NCBI RefSeq assembly: GCF_009601505.1
Contig: NZ_WITC01000023.1
Location: 57,964-121,963 of the forward strand
From: Sinorhizobium terangae
Lineage (GTDB): Bacteria; Pseudomonadota; Alphaproteobacteria; Rhizobiales; Rhizobiaceae
Length of the DNA: 64,000 nt
Direction of reading: 5' to 3'
The notes beneath the pieces were generated by a model. The model worked only from the letters and a program-made list of their open reading frames with translations, did no database searches and had not been told where the DNA came from. Positions 43,066 through 51,260 of the stretch are shown piece after piece; the stretch's first letter is position 1, and the number at the start of each line of letters is the position of its first letter. Position numbers and translations under genes: made by a program.

Positions 43066-43578
43066 ATGATTTCGACATTCGCAGCTTCGCTCGCATTCTT
43101 CCTCTTCGCCGGAATGATGACCTATGCCGGCGTCAGGGACGTGACGACCATGACCATATCGAACCGCCTCGTGCTTGCGCTGGCCGTCTCCTTTGCGCTT
43201 CTCGCGCCCGCCGCAGGGCTGGGGGTAGCCACGATCTCGTCGAGCATTCTCCTTGCCTCCGGCGTCCTGGTCTCGACCTTCGTGCTCTTTTCCTTCGGCT
43301 GGATCGGCGGCGGCGACGCAAAGCTCTTGCCTGTGGCCGTCCTCTGGCTCGGGCCAGGCCTCGCGCTCGACTTCCTCCTTTACACGGCCCTGATCGGGGC
43401 GGCGCTGACGCTTGGCCTCCTTCAATTCCGGCGCATGCCCCTGCCGGTGGTCCTGAAGAAGACGCCCTGGTCCGCGCGCCTGCACGCCCCCGACACGGGT
43501 GTCCCCTACGGGGCGGCGATGGCGCCTGCGGCGCTCCTGCTGCTGCCGCAAAGCCATTGGTTCTCGGCCCTTCTCTGA
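43066..43578 (+). CDS. cpaA: Prepilin peptidase, CpaA/TadV, 170 aa
   Basis: A small inner-membrane aspartyl peptidase with about six hydrophobic segments. The two catalytic aspartates are D25 in GVRDVTTMTISNRL and D84 in GGGDAKLL. It cleaves Flp prepilin and the TadE-type pseudopilins after a glycine. The ATG at 43066 has AAGG upstream and gives the usual 170-aa length. First of the + strand Tad genes. Its likely substrates here are Flp (47394), TadE (46172) and the TadE part of the CpaE fusion (44436). Confidence 0.92.
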   Translation: MISTFAASLAFFLFAGMMTYAGVRDVTTMTISNRLVLALAVSFALLAPAAGLGVATISSSILLASGVLVSTFVLFSFGWIGGGDAKLLPVAVLWLGPGLALDFLLYTALIGAALTLGLLQFRRMPLPVVLKKTPWSARLHAPDTGVPYGAAMAPAALLLLPQSHWFSALL

Positions 43579-43622
43579 ACGGCGGCAGCCCGACCCCTTA
43601 CCGATCGATAGAGGTCTAACCA

Positions 43623-44411
43623 ATGATCCGTTTTGCTATTCTCCTGCTCGCGCTGGCAGCTGGCGGCGCTGCCTCCTGGTTGGCGCTCGGCGCCGCAGAC
43701 CAGCCGGCAGTCGCGGCCGCACAAGTGCAAGAAGCCCCTTCGCAGGAAGTGCTCGTCGCGTCTGCGGAGCTCAAGCGCGGGACGGTTCTGGAAGACGGTC
43801 ATGTGCGGTGGCAGGCATGGGAGGGGGAGATCCCTCCTGTGTTCATCAGCCGCAGCTCGCGCCCGGATGCCATCGCATCTCTGGCGGGGTCGCTGGCCCT
43901 GGGCGACTTCGTTGCCGGAGAGCCTATCCGTCAAGACAAGGTCGCCCAGCGTGGCGCCGGCTTCCTTTCCAGCATGCTGCCTTCAGGGAAACGGGCGATA
44001 GCTGTCCGCGTGACTGCGGAAAGCACGGCCGGCGGGTTCATCCTGCCCAACGACCATGTCGACGTCGTCCATACCGTCGCTCGCTCGGGCTCGGGAAATG
44101 AGGGCGATGTCGTCAGCCGCGCCATCCTCTCCAACATACGCGTACTCGCGGTCGACCAGACGGTTTCGGAAGGGGCAGACGGGACCTCGGTCATCGGCAA
44201 GACCGCGACGCTCGAAGCGGATCCCCAGCAAATCGCAACGATCGCGGCGGCGGAAGCTTCCGGCACGGTCTCGCTCGCGCTCCGGCCGTTGGTCGACAAT
44301 CACGAACCATCGGTCGTTGAGACCGAAGGACATCGTCGCGGCGTGGTCCGCGTCATCAGTGGCGGCCGGACCTCAATGATTGAAGTTCCCTCCCGCTCCG
44401 GCGGAAGCTGA
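43623..44411 (+). CDS. cpaB: Flp pilus assembly protein CpaB/RcpC, 262 aa
   Basis: An N-terminal helix (about 3-22) and then a periplasmic SAF/CpaB region: VLVASAELKRGTVLEDGHVRW near residues 43-63 is the SAF-like beta-clip, followed by GKRAIAVRVTAESTAGGFI and PNDHVDVVHT. CpaB works with the secretin CpaC at the outer-membrane channel. It follows cpaA by 44 bases and precedes the CpaE-TadE fusion by 24. Length is normal. Confidence 0.92.
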   Translation: MIRFAILLLALAAGGAASWLALGAADQPAVAAAQVQEAPSQEVLVASAELKRGTVLEDGHVRWQAWEGEIPPVFISRSSRPDAIASLAGSLALGDFVAGEPIRQDKVAQRGAGFLSSMLPSGKRAIAVRVTAESTAGGFILPNDHVDVVHTVARSGSGNEGDVVSRAILSNIRVLAVDQTVSEGADGTSVIGKTATLEADPQQIATIAAAEASGTVSLALRPLVDNHEPSVVETEGHRRGVVRVISGGRTSMIEVPSRSGGS

Positions 44412-44435
44412 TTTTTTCAAGGAAGTTTCGAACCA

Positions 44436-46175
44436 ATGAAACAGCTCGACAACACGACCTGCGAAACCTCCCCGGCGGCGTCGGCACTGCCGCCGATCCC
44501 GAAGGTCGACATCGCCGTCTTCTGCCGATCCGAGGAGGTGACGCAGGCAGTCCGTGTGGCGGCATCCGACCGTCGCATGGCGCGCGCCACTGTGACGATA
44601 AAGACCGGAGGAATAAGCGAAGCCACAGCGCACTACGGTGGCGTCATCTCGCCGAACCTCGTGGTCGTGGAAAACGATGACATCGAAGTCCGGCTGATGG
44701 CGGCGCTGGAGGGCCTAGCCATGGAGTGCGTCACGGGTACCAAGGTCATCGTAATAGGCCGTTCCAACGACGTCGGGCTCTATAAGAAGCTCATGGATGC
44801 CGGCGTGAGCGACTATCTCATCGCGCCGCTCGATCCCATGGATTTCGTCGCGGCAGTGCATCGCTGCTTTCGTAGCCCGGTCGAGGAGAAGCTCGGGCGT
44901 ATTGTCGCCTTTGTCGGCGCCAAAGGCGGAACCGGATCCTCGACGCTCGCGCACAACGTTGCCTATGCAATGTCCAAGCGCGTGGATGCAGATGTGCTCT
45001 TGGCCGATCTCGACCTCCAATCCGGTACCCTGGACCTGAACTTCGATATCGAGGCGAGCCAGGGCATGGTCGATGTTCTGCAGAGCCCCGACCGCTTGGA
45101 CGAGGTGCTGTTGCGCCGTCTCGCGGTGCACCATACGGATCGCCTGCATCTCCTGCCGGCGCCCGCGAACCTCGACAAGTTCGTCAGCCTCGGCGAGGAC
45201 GAGGTCGACCACCTTCTCGGCGTCGCTCGCTCGAGTTCCTGGCATCTTGTCGTCGACCTCCCGCATATCTGGACCGGTTGGACGCGCAAGATCCTGCTCG
45301 AAGCGGATGAAATCGTCATTACGGCGACCCCGGATCTCGCCAGCATGCGCAATGCGAAGAACCTGATCGACTTCTTGAGGAGGGCGCGGCCGAACGATCC
45401 GCTGCCGAGGCTGGTGCTTAACAAGACCGAGACGCCGAAGCTTGCCGAGATCAAGCCGAAGGACTTCGTCGCTGCGGTCCGGCTCGAGGAGAGCGTGTCC
45501 GTTCCCTTCGATCCGAAGCTATTCGGTGCCGCGGCTAACAATGGCCGGTTGGTGATCGATCAGGCACCCGGGTCTGCGGCGGGCGGGGCAATCGCCGCCC
45601 TGGCGTGGCGCGTGAGCGGAACAAGGGAGAGACGAGCCGATCGGAGCGGGTTGAAGGCGCTGCTGCAATCGGTCCTCAAGCGCGGCAAATCGAATGGGCC
45701 ATCGGCACTGCGCAAGAAAGCAGGCGAACTCAACGCGTCGCAGGCAGGCGCCTCGGCGACCGAATTTGCCCTCATAGCGCCGGTGCTCGCCCTCGCTCTT
45801 GTCGCAATGGCCGATGTCGGGTTTGCGCTTTACGAACGGATGACGATCGACCATGCGCTGCGCGCCGGCGCGCAAGCTGCCATGGCAGACCCCGGGCCGA
45901 CGCAAGTCCAGAAGGTGATGCAGTCCACGTTGGCCAAAAGCGCGCTGCTGGCCAATGCCACCGTGTCAGCGGTGAAGCGCTACTGCGCCTGCCCAGAAGA
46001 TACAGACGTCGATCCGGACACGGCGCCGCAATGCGGAACGAGCCTTTGCGCCAATGCAGCGGCGCCGTTCATCTACTACCGCTTGGCAGCGACGAAGAGC
46101 TATCAGCCTATGTCGCTGCCCGAGGTGCTCCCCACGTTTGAACTCAACTCCACCATGCAGGTGCAGGTCCGATGA
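44436..46175 (+). CDS. CpaE/TadZ ATPase fused to a TadE pseudopilin, 579 aa
   Basis: Residues 1-145 form a receiver-like atypical domain (KVDIAVFCRSEE; VSDYLIAPLDPMDF). Residues about 150-415 are a MinD/ParA-type ATPase with the CpaE variant Walker A GAKGGTGSST at 161-170 and DLDLQSGTLD. A linker with LNASQAG leads at about 436-579 into a complete TadE: GASATEFALIAPVLAL (helix), AGAQAAMADP and a Cys-rich exported tail. CpaE/TadZ marks the pole for pilus assembly; TadE is a minor pseudopilin. The two are usually separate genes. G438|A439 with E443 at +5 matches a prepilin-peptidase site. The gene overlaps the next tadE by four bases. Confidence 0.88.
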   Translation: MKQLDNTTCETSPAASALPPIPKVDIAVFCRSEEVTQAVRVAASDRRMARATVTIKTGGISEATAHYGGVISPNLVVVENDDIEVRLMAALEGLAMECVTGTKVIVIGRSNDVGLYKKLMDAGVSDYLIAPLDPMDFVAAVHRCFRSPVEEKLGRIVAFVGAKGGTGSSTLAHNVAYAMSKRVDADVLLADLDLQSGTLDLNFDIEASQGMVDVLQSPDRLDEVLLRRLAVHHTDRLHLLPAPANLDKFVSLGEDEVDHLLGVARSSSWHLVVDLPHIWTGWTRKILLEADEIVITATPDLASMRNAKNLIDFLRRARPNDPLPRLVLNKTETPKLAEIKPKDFVAAVRLEESVSVPFDPKLFGAAANNGRLVIDQAPGSAAGGAIAALAWRVSGTRERRADRSGLKALLQSVLKRGKSNGPSALRKKAGELNASQAGASATEFALIAPVLALALVAMADVGFALYERMTIDHALRAGAQAAMADPGPTQVQKVMQSTLAKSALLANATVSAVKRYCACPEDTDVDPDTAPQCGTSLCANAAAPFIYYRLAATKSYQPMSLPEVLPTFELNSTMQVQVR

Positions 46176-46597
46176 CGTCGCCTCGACCGGGCCTGCGGTC
46201 CCTGTGGCGCAGCGAAGCCGGCGCGACGGCGGTGGAATTCGCACTCGTGTGCCTGCCGCTGCTGCTGCTCCTTCTCGGCGTGATGGAATTTGGCCGCGTC
46301 TTTTACGTACGCAACGATCTCTCGCACGCCGCCGACATTGCTGCGCGCAAGGTGCTCATCCGGCAGATTGCCCGCGATGCCCCTGACAGCGAAGCGCAAA
46401 CCAAGCTGGAGAGCGCGGTGCGAGAGAGTTTCCACAGCGGCGATTCCTCGCGGCTTCAAGTCGTCACCGGGAAGGAAACGGTGGACGGCATCGATTTTCG
46501 CGTTTTGTCGATCCAGTACCCCTTCACCTTCGTGCTGCCTGGATTGGGGGAAAGCTCTTTCAACCTTCAGCTTTCGCGGCGCATTCCGATCCAGTGA
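46172..46597 (+). CDS. tadE: TadE/TadF-type minor pseudopilin, 141 aa
   Basis: A short basic leader, then EAGATAVEFALVCLPLLLLL: cleavage after Gly with Glu at +5, followed by a hydrophobic helix and an exported C-terminal domain (VLSIQYPFTFVLPGLG). TadE-type proteins are processed by CpaA/TadV and are needed for Flp pilus formation. The ATG overlaps the stop of the CpaE-TadE fusion (ATGA), so it is a second TadE-like protein in the same transcript; the fused copy may then play the TadE role and this one TadF. It converges with the N0-like gene four bases away. Confidence 0.9.
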   Translation: MTSPRPGLRSLWRSEAGATAVEFALVCLPLLLLLLGVMEFGRVFYVRNDLSHAADIAARKVLIRQIARDAPDSEAQTKLESAVRESFHSGDSSRLQVVTGKETVDGIDFRVLSIQYPFTFVLPGLGESSFNLQLSRRIPIQ

Positions 46598-46601
46598 TCA
46601 T

Positions 46602-47120
46602 TCAAGGACTGCCAGCGCCTGTGGGATTGGCGTCTTCACCGGACTGCGGCGCAGTGCTCTGAGATTGCGGAGCGCTCTGTTCGCCGGATTGAACCGGATC
46701 GCAGCGACTAGTACAGCTATATGTTGTCCTACCCGTGCCCTCGTCGACGGTGACCAAGCGGCCGCCTGCGGCCACTACGTCAACGATGACATTGGCGACC
46801 TCGGCGCCATCCGCGCCCATGACGATGAGGTTTGTCGAACCGGGCGCCTTGCCGGTCAGAATGACAGTTTTGTCATCGCTGAGAGTCGCCTGCGCGACGC
46901 CCGGATTGCCAATGACGAGCGTGCTCGCGGGCCGGGTCAGCAGGAGCGTTCTGGCGAAATCCACGATCACCTTGACGACACCCTCGGTCTGGCGGGTCGG
47001 CTGCAGTGTGGTGGCCGCTGGGGGGACATTTTCCGCAGCCTGCGCCGCGCCAAGGGCGGCGCAGGTCGCGACCGCTAGAACAAGCCATCCGGCGCCGATG
47101 CGCATTGGAATCACTCCCAT
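46602..47120 (-). CDS. Secreted secretin-N0-like (pilus N-domain) protein, 172 aa
   Basis: A Sec signal peptide (start MGVIPMRIGAGWLVLAVATC, cut near AQA|AE), then one domain (about 45-115): KVIVDFARTLLLTRPASTLV and GSTNLIVMGADGAEV match the N-terminal domain of CpaC-type secretins. The tail is low-complexity, rich in Ser, Gln and Pro, with a Cys pair (YSCTSRC). It has no secretin channel domain. The ATG at 47120 has GGGAG upstream; an earlier TTG was rejected. It lies on the opposite strand inside the Tad cluster. It could be a periplasmic cap or assembly factor for the secretin. Confidence 0.82.
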   Translation of the reverse strand: MGVIPMRIGAGWLVLAVATCAALGAAQAAENVPPAATTLQPTRQTEGVVKVIVDFARTLLLTRPASTLVIGNPGVAQATLSDDKTVILTGKAPGSTNLIVMGADGAEVANVIVDVVAAGGRLVTVDEGTGRTTYSCTSRCDPVQSGEQSAPQSQSTAPQSGEDANPTGAGSP

Positions 47121-47393
47121 CGGTTGCTCCCGATATCTCAACGGATGGATGTGTCATCCGTTCCAACAAGACTGGCAAAGCATGGAACTAGTGCAATGCC
47201 GACGATCGGACTAGGCCAACCGGCCGAGGCGTTCGCGGGCGGCCATCGGCCATCAGGCTGAATGGATCGAGAGGGTTAATAAAGTCTATATGAGGGCCAC
47301 ACAGCAAGCGGGAAACGAGGCAGAACCTGGCCCGGCCCTGTGATGCCGAACTTGGCGTCGGCGCAACCTCAAACCACTGAAGGACCCCGAACC

Positions 47394-47555
47394 ATGAAGA
47401 ATCTTCTTGTCCGCTTTGCCCGCAACGAATCCGGCGCGACCGCGATCGAATATGGCCTGATTGCCGGTCTCATCTCCGTCGTCATTATCGGTGTGGTCAC
47501 GACTATCGGCACTGACCTGGCTGCGAAGTTCACTTCCATCGCCAACGCGCTCTGA
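47394..47555 (+). CDS. flp: Flp-type major pilin, 53 aa
   Basis: A classical Flp prepilin: basic leader MKNLLVRFARNESG, cleavage G14|A15, then ATAIEYGLIAGLISVVIIGV with Glu at +5 and Tyr at +6, and a short C-terminus. CpaA removes the leader and the mature pilin polymerises into the thin Tad pilus. The ATG at 47394 was chosen over an open upstream extension. The 250-base gap upstream likely contains its own strong promoter, and a hairpin downstream (47587-47618) probably limits read-through into cpaF. Confidence 0.95.
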   Translation: MKNLLVRFARNESGATAIEYGLIAGLISVVIIGVVTTIGTDLAAKFTSIANAL

Positions 47556-47586
47556 GCGTTTCCAGCAACTGGACGCCGGTCGGCAA

Positions 47587-47618
47587 GCGAAGCGGAGGGC
47601 ATCGCCTTCCGCTTTCGC
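47587..47618 (+). terminator. Hairpin between flp and cpaF (partial terminator)
   Basis: GCGAAGCGGAGGGC (47587-47600) pairs with GCCTTCCGCTTTCGC (47604-47618), with one bulge and one mismatch, around a 3-base loop; GTTT follows. It starts 31 bases after the flp stop and ends 48 before cpaF. It fits an attenuator that keeps pilin mRNA in excess of the machinery mRNA. Confidence 0.6.
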
Positions 47619-47666
47619 GTTTAACGATCTCAAACATCTCAATCTCGACAAACAAGAGCGATAACG

Positions 47667-49097
47667 ATGTTCGGCAAGAAATCCATCTTGGAGGAGCGAG
47701 TTCCTGAAACTCCGGCGCAGGCAGCGGCAGAAAGCGAACCGCAAGCCGCGCCGGCAATAGTCCCGGCTCCACGGGCGGTCGAAAATCCGGCCGCCGTGAA
47801 GTCAGAAAAAGCTGAACAATATTATGCTCTGAAGAAGGAAATCTTCAGCGCGCTCATCGCCACGATCGACGTGGCGGTGCTCTCGACCATGGATGGCGAG
47901 CAAGCGCGCAAGGAAATTGGCGCGATCATCAACGACATCGTCGCGGCGAAGAAGGCCGGCATTTCCATGGCCGAGCAGAACGACCTTCTCAACGACATCT
48001 GCAACGACATTCTGGGCTACGGCCCTCTTGAGCCTTTGCTCGCACGCGACGACATCGCCGACATCATGGTGAATGGCGCGAACCAGGTCTTCATCGAAGT
48101 GGCCGGTCGGGTGCAGCAAACGGGTATTCGCTTCCGCGACAACGAGCAGCTCCTGAACATCTGCCAGCGCATCGTCAGCCAGGTCGGCCGACGCGTCGAT
48201 GAGTCGAGCCCGATCTGCGACGCACGTCTGGCGGACGGTTCGCGCGTCAACGTCATCGCACCGCCGCTTGCCATCGATGGCCCCAGCCTGACGATCCGCA
48301 AATTCAAGAAGGAAAAACTGACGCTCGACCAGCTGGTGCGTTTCGGCTCGATCTCGCGCGAAGGCGCCGAGATCCTCAAGATCATCGGCCGCGTGCGCTG
48401 CAATATCCTCATCTCCGGCGGCACGGGCTCGGGAAAGACGACGCTGCTCAATTGCCTTACCGGCTATATCGACGACGGCGAACGCATCATCACCTGCGAA
48501 GACGCAGCAGAGCTGCAATTGCAGCAGCCGCACGTCGTACGCCTCGAAACCCGCCCGCCCAATATCGAAGGTCAAGGTGAAATCACGATGCGCGCGCTCG
48601 TCAAGAACTGCCTGCGCATGCGTCCGGAGCGGATCATCGTCGGCGAGGTGCGCGGGCCGGAGGCCTTCGATTTGCTTCAGGCGATGAACACCGGCCATGA
48701 CGGTTCGATGGGAACACTGCACGCCAACTCGCCGCGCGAGGCGCTCTCCCGCATCGAGGCGATGATCACCATGGGCGGGCATTCGCTGCCCGGCAAGGCA
48801 ATTCGGGAGATGCTTGTTTCGTCCGTCGACGTGATCGTCCAGGCGGCGCGCCTTCGTGATGGCTCCCGCCGCATCACCCACATCACCGAAGTGCTCGGCA
48901 TGGAAGGCGACGTGATCACAACCCAGGACCTCTTCGTCTACGAAATGGTTGGTGAGGACGAAAAGGGCAACATCATCGGACGGCATCGCTCGACCGGGAT
49001 CGGCCGCCCGGCATTTTGGGACCGCGCCCGCTATTTCGGTGAGGAGGCCCGTCTTGCCGCCGCCCTCGACGCAGCGGAATTGAAAGCGGCTGCATAG
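47667..49097 (+). CDS. cpaF: Tad secretion ATPase CpaF/TadA, 476 aa
   Basis: A type II/IV secretion hexameric ATPase: the N-terminal region has YGPLEPLLARDDIADIMVNG near residues 118-137 and Walker A GGTGSGKTT is at 251-259 (K257). The acidic Walker B region VGEVRGPEAFDLLQAMNTGH carries the following His-box. It powers both extension and retraction of Flp pili at the cytoplasmic face. The first 50 residues are Ala/Pro/Glu-rich and probably disordered. It is followed by tadB after 26 bases. Confidence 0.95.
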   Translation: MFGKKSILEERVPETPAQAAAESEPQAAPAIVPAPRAVENPAAVKSEKAEQYYALKKEIFSALIATIDVAVLSTMDGEQARKEIGAIINDIVAAKKAGISMAEQNDLLNDICNDILGYGPLEPLLARDDIADIMVNGANQVFIEVAGRVQQTGIRFRDNEQLLNICQRIVSQVGRRVDESSPICDARLADGSRVNVIAPPLAIDGPSLTIRKFKKEKLTLDQLVRFGSISREGAEILKIIGRVRCNILISGGTGSGKTTLLNCLTGYIDDGERIITCEDAAELQLQQPHVVRLETRPPNIEGQGEITMRALVKNCLRMRPERIIVGEVRGPEAFDLLQAMNTGHDGSMGTLHANSPREALSRIEAMITMGGHSLPGKAIREMLVSSVDVIVQAARLRDGSRRITHITEVLGMEGDVITTQDLFVYEMVGEDEKGNIIGRHRSTGIGRPAFWDRARYFGEEARLAAALDAAELKAAA

Positions 49098-49123
49098 CCA
49101 AGATCAACACAGGTGCACGGCAA

Positions 49124-50125
49124 ATGCTGTCTTCGCTACTGCTTCCCGCGATTGTCTTTCTGTTGGCGTCCAGCAGCGTTGCCGGCGTGATGGTCGTCGC
49201 CTTCTACCCCCGCGTGGTCAAGGCAAGCGCCTATCGCCACAGGTTCGAACGCATTGCTGCCGTGCCAGAACGTCAGCGGGGCAAGCGCCCGGAAGAGGAT
49301 GTCCGCGACCGTCGGCGTTCGGTGGAAAAGACGTTGCGCGAGATCGAAGCCAAGCACGAGGCGAACGCCCGCAAGGGCCGCAAACCAGCCTTGGCGGGCA
49401 GGATACGCCAAGCCGGCCTGCAATGGTCGACGAAAACTTATTCTCTCATCAGCGCCGCTGCGGCTCTGGTCACCTGGGGCGTGATGCTCTTCCTGGGCTT
49501 TGGCATGCTGGTCGCTGGTGGGTTCGCGATAGCCGGTGGGTTGCTGCTGCCGCACGTCTATGTGAATGCGAAGCGCAAGTCGCGCTTTGCGCGTTTCGCT
49601 TCCGAGTTTCCGAATGCCGTCGATGTTATCGTGCGAGGGCTCAAAGCGGGCTTGCCCATGCCCGATTGCCTGAGGGTGATCGCAGCGGAAGCACAGGAGC
49701 CGGTCAAAGGCGAGTTCGTCACCATTGCACAGGACCAGACGCTCGGCATTCCGGTCGATGAAGCGGTGCAGCGCATGTGCGAACGGATACCGCTGCCCGA
49801 AGCCAATTTCTTTGCCATCGTCATCGCCATTCAAACGCGGACCGGCGGAAGCCTCGCCGAAGCGCTCGGAAACCTCTCCAAGGTGCTGCGGGAGCGGAAG
49901 AAGATGAAAGCCAAGATCAAGGCTATGAGCGCTGAGGCAAAGTCTTCCGCCGGCATCATCGGTGCGCTGCCGTTTTTCGTCGCCGGCGCCGTGTACCTGA
50001 CGAGTCCGGATTACATGGCGCTGTTGTTCACGACGCTGACGGGCAAGCTCGTCCTTGCGGGTTGCGGGCTTTGGATGAGCGCGGGCATTTTCGTCATGCG
50101 CAAAATGATCAACTTCGACTTCTGA
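49124..50125 (+). CDS. tadB: Tad inner-membrane platform protein TadB, 333 aa
   Basis: A type II secretion F-like platform protein with helices near residues 1-25, 105-145, 280-300 and 310-330. The cytoplasmic F domain contains FASEFPNAVDVIVRGLKAGL and IVIAIQTRTGGSLAEALGNL, both diagnostic of TadB. It forms the membrane base on which CpaF acts, with TadC. The ATG at 49124 follows a weak ribosome site (AGGTG). tadC starts eight bases after its stop. Confidence 0.94.
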   Translation: MLSSLLLPAIVFLLASSSVAGVMVVAFYPRVVKASAYRHRFERIAAVPERQRGKRPEEDVRDRRRSVEKTLREIEAKHEANARKGRKPALAGRIRQAGLQWSTKTYSLISAAAALVTWGVMLFLGFGMLVAGGFAIAGGLLLPHVYVNAKRKSRFARFASEFPNAVDVIVRGLKAGLPMPDCLRVIAAEAQEPVKGEFVTIAQDQTLGIPVDEAVQRMCERIPLPEANFFAIVIAIQTRTGGSLAEALGNLSKVLRERKKMKAKIKAMSAEAKSSAGIIGALPFFVAGAVYLTSPDYMALLFTTLTGKLVLAGCGLWMSAGIFVMRKMINFDF

Positions 50126-50133
50126 GAAACAAG

Positions 50134-51102
50134 ATGAGCCTCGGCCTCTATATTCCCGATCCGGAACAGCTATCTGCGTTGATGGCAGGGCTCTCCGCCT
50201 TTTGCGCGGTCGTCGTCGTTTCCTGGCCCTATGTCTTTCGGGACACGTTGGCAGATCGTATGAAAAAGGTGGAGAGCGAACGCGAACGTATCCGCCAGAA
50301 AGAGCGTTCCCGGCTTGGCACCGAGAAGAGTGCAGCGTCGCTGCGCGTCGAGCCGAAACGGCTGTTCCAGGCGATCGTCGATCGCTTCAATCTTGCCAAG
50401 CAGGCGGAGGACGGGGAAATCGTCCGCAAACTGAACATGGCCGGCTATCGCGGCCACGCGGCGATCACGGCCTTTCTGGCGGTAAGGCTGATTGCGCCGA
50501 TCGTGATCTTCGCAGCCGCACTGTTCTATATCCTGCTGATCATTCGCCCGGAGGCGCCGCTGCCTCTGGTCCTGGGCATGGCCGCCGGTGTCGGTTCGCT
50601 CGGCTATTACGCGCCGGCGATCTTCATCAAGAACAGGATCACCAAGCGGCAGCAGGCGATCCGCCGATCATGGCCGGAGGCGCTGGACCTCCTGTTGATC
50701 ACCGTCGAATCCGGTATGGGCATCGAAAGCGCCTTCCGGAAAGTGGGCGAGGAGATCGGTGCGCAGTCACCGGAGATCGCGGAGGAAATCCTCCTCACCA
50801 CGGCGGAGCTTTCCTACCTGCAGGACCGCCGGCAGGCCTTCGAGAACCTGGGGCACAGAACGGGCGCTGAGGGCGTGCGCGCGGTCGTGACCAGCCTTAT
50901 CCAGGCGGAAAAATACGGCACGCCCCTCGGTCAGGCGCTCCGCGTGATGGCCCAGGAGAACCGAGACATGCGCATGAGCGAGGCGGAAAAAAAAGCGGCT
51001 GCCCTTCCGCCGAAGCTCACGGTGCCGATGATCGTCTTCTTCCTGCCTGTGCTCTTCGCCGTGATTATCACGCCGGCGGCGATCCAGATCATGAATATGT
51101 AG
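50134..51102 (+). CDS. tadC: Tad inner-membrane platform protein TadC, 322 aa
   Basis: A partner of TadB with the same F-domain layout: WPEALDLLLITVESGMGIES near residues 190-209 and VTSLIQAEKYGTPLGQALR near 251-269, plus four hydrophobic segments. The ATG at 50134 has GAGAAACAAG upstream. It is the last visible gene of this Tad block; a 13-bp perfect hairpin 97 bases downstream probably ends the transcript. The secretin CpaC is not here but 11.6 kb further on. Confidence 0.94.
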   Translation: MSLGLYIPDPEQLSALMAGLSAFCAVVVVSWPYVFRDTLADRMKKVESERERIRQKERSRLGTEKSAASLRVEPKRLFQAIVDRFNLAKQAEDGEIVRKLNMAGYRGHAAITAFLAVRLIAPIVIFAAALFYILLIIRPEAPLPLVLGMAAGVGSLGYYAPAIFIKNRITKRQQAIRRSWPEALDLLLITVESGMGIESAFRKVGEEIGAQSPEIAEEILLTTAELSYLQDRRQAFENLGHRTGAEGVRAVVTSLIQAEKYGTPLGQALRVMAQENRDMRMSEAEKKAAALPPKLTVPMIVFFLPVLFAVIITPAAIQIMNM

Positions 51103-51199
51103 GACGCGGATGAATGACGTGGTCGGGCGACCATAACAGCCGTTCCTGAGTTCGCCCGACGTATTGAGGTATTCGCCCGGGCAGAGTTGGGGGGCGAGA

Positions 51200-51233
51200 G
51201 CGGCGCTGCACGAGGTTCGGCGTGCAGCGCCGC
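51200..51233. terminator. Perfect 13-bp hairpin between convergent tadC and cheB
   Basis: GCGGCGCTGCACG (51200-51212) pairs fully with CGTGCAGCGCCGC (51221-51233) around an 8-base loop. It lies in the gap between tadC and the end of cheB and could stop both transcripts. No T-run follows. The rest of the 158-base gap holds no gene. Confidence 0.6.
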
Positions 51234-51260
51234 AACTGACTCCGGCATTCTCAATCCACT

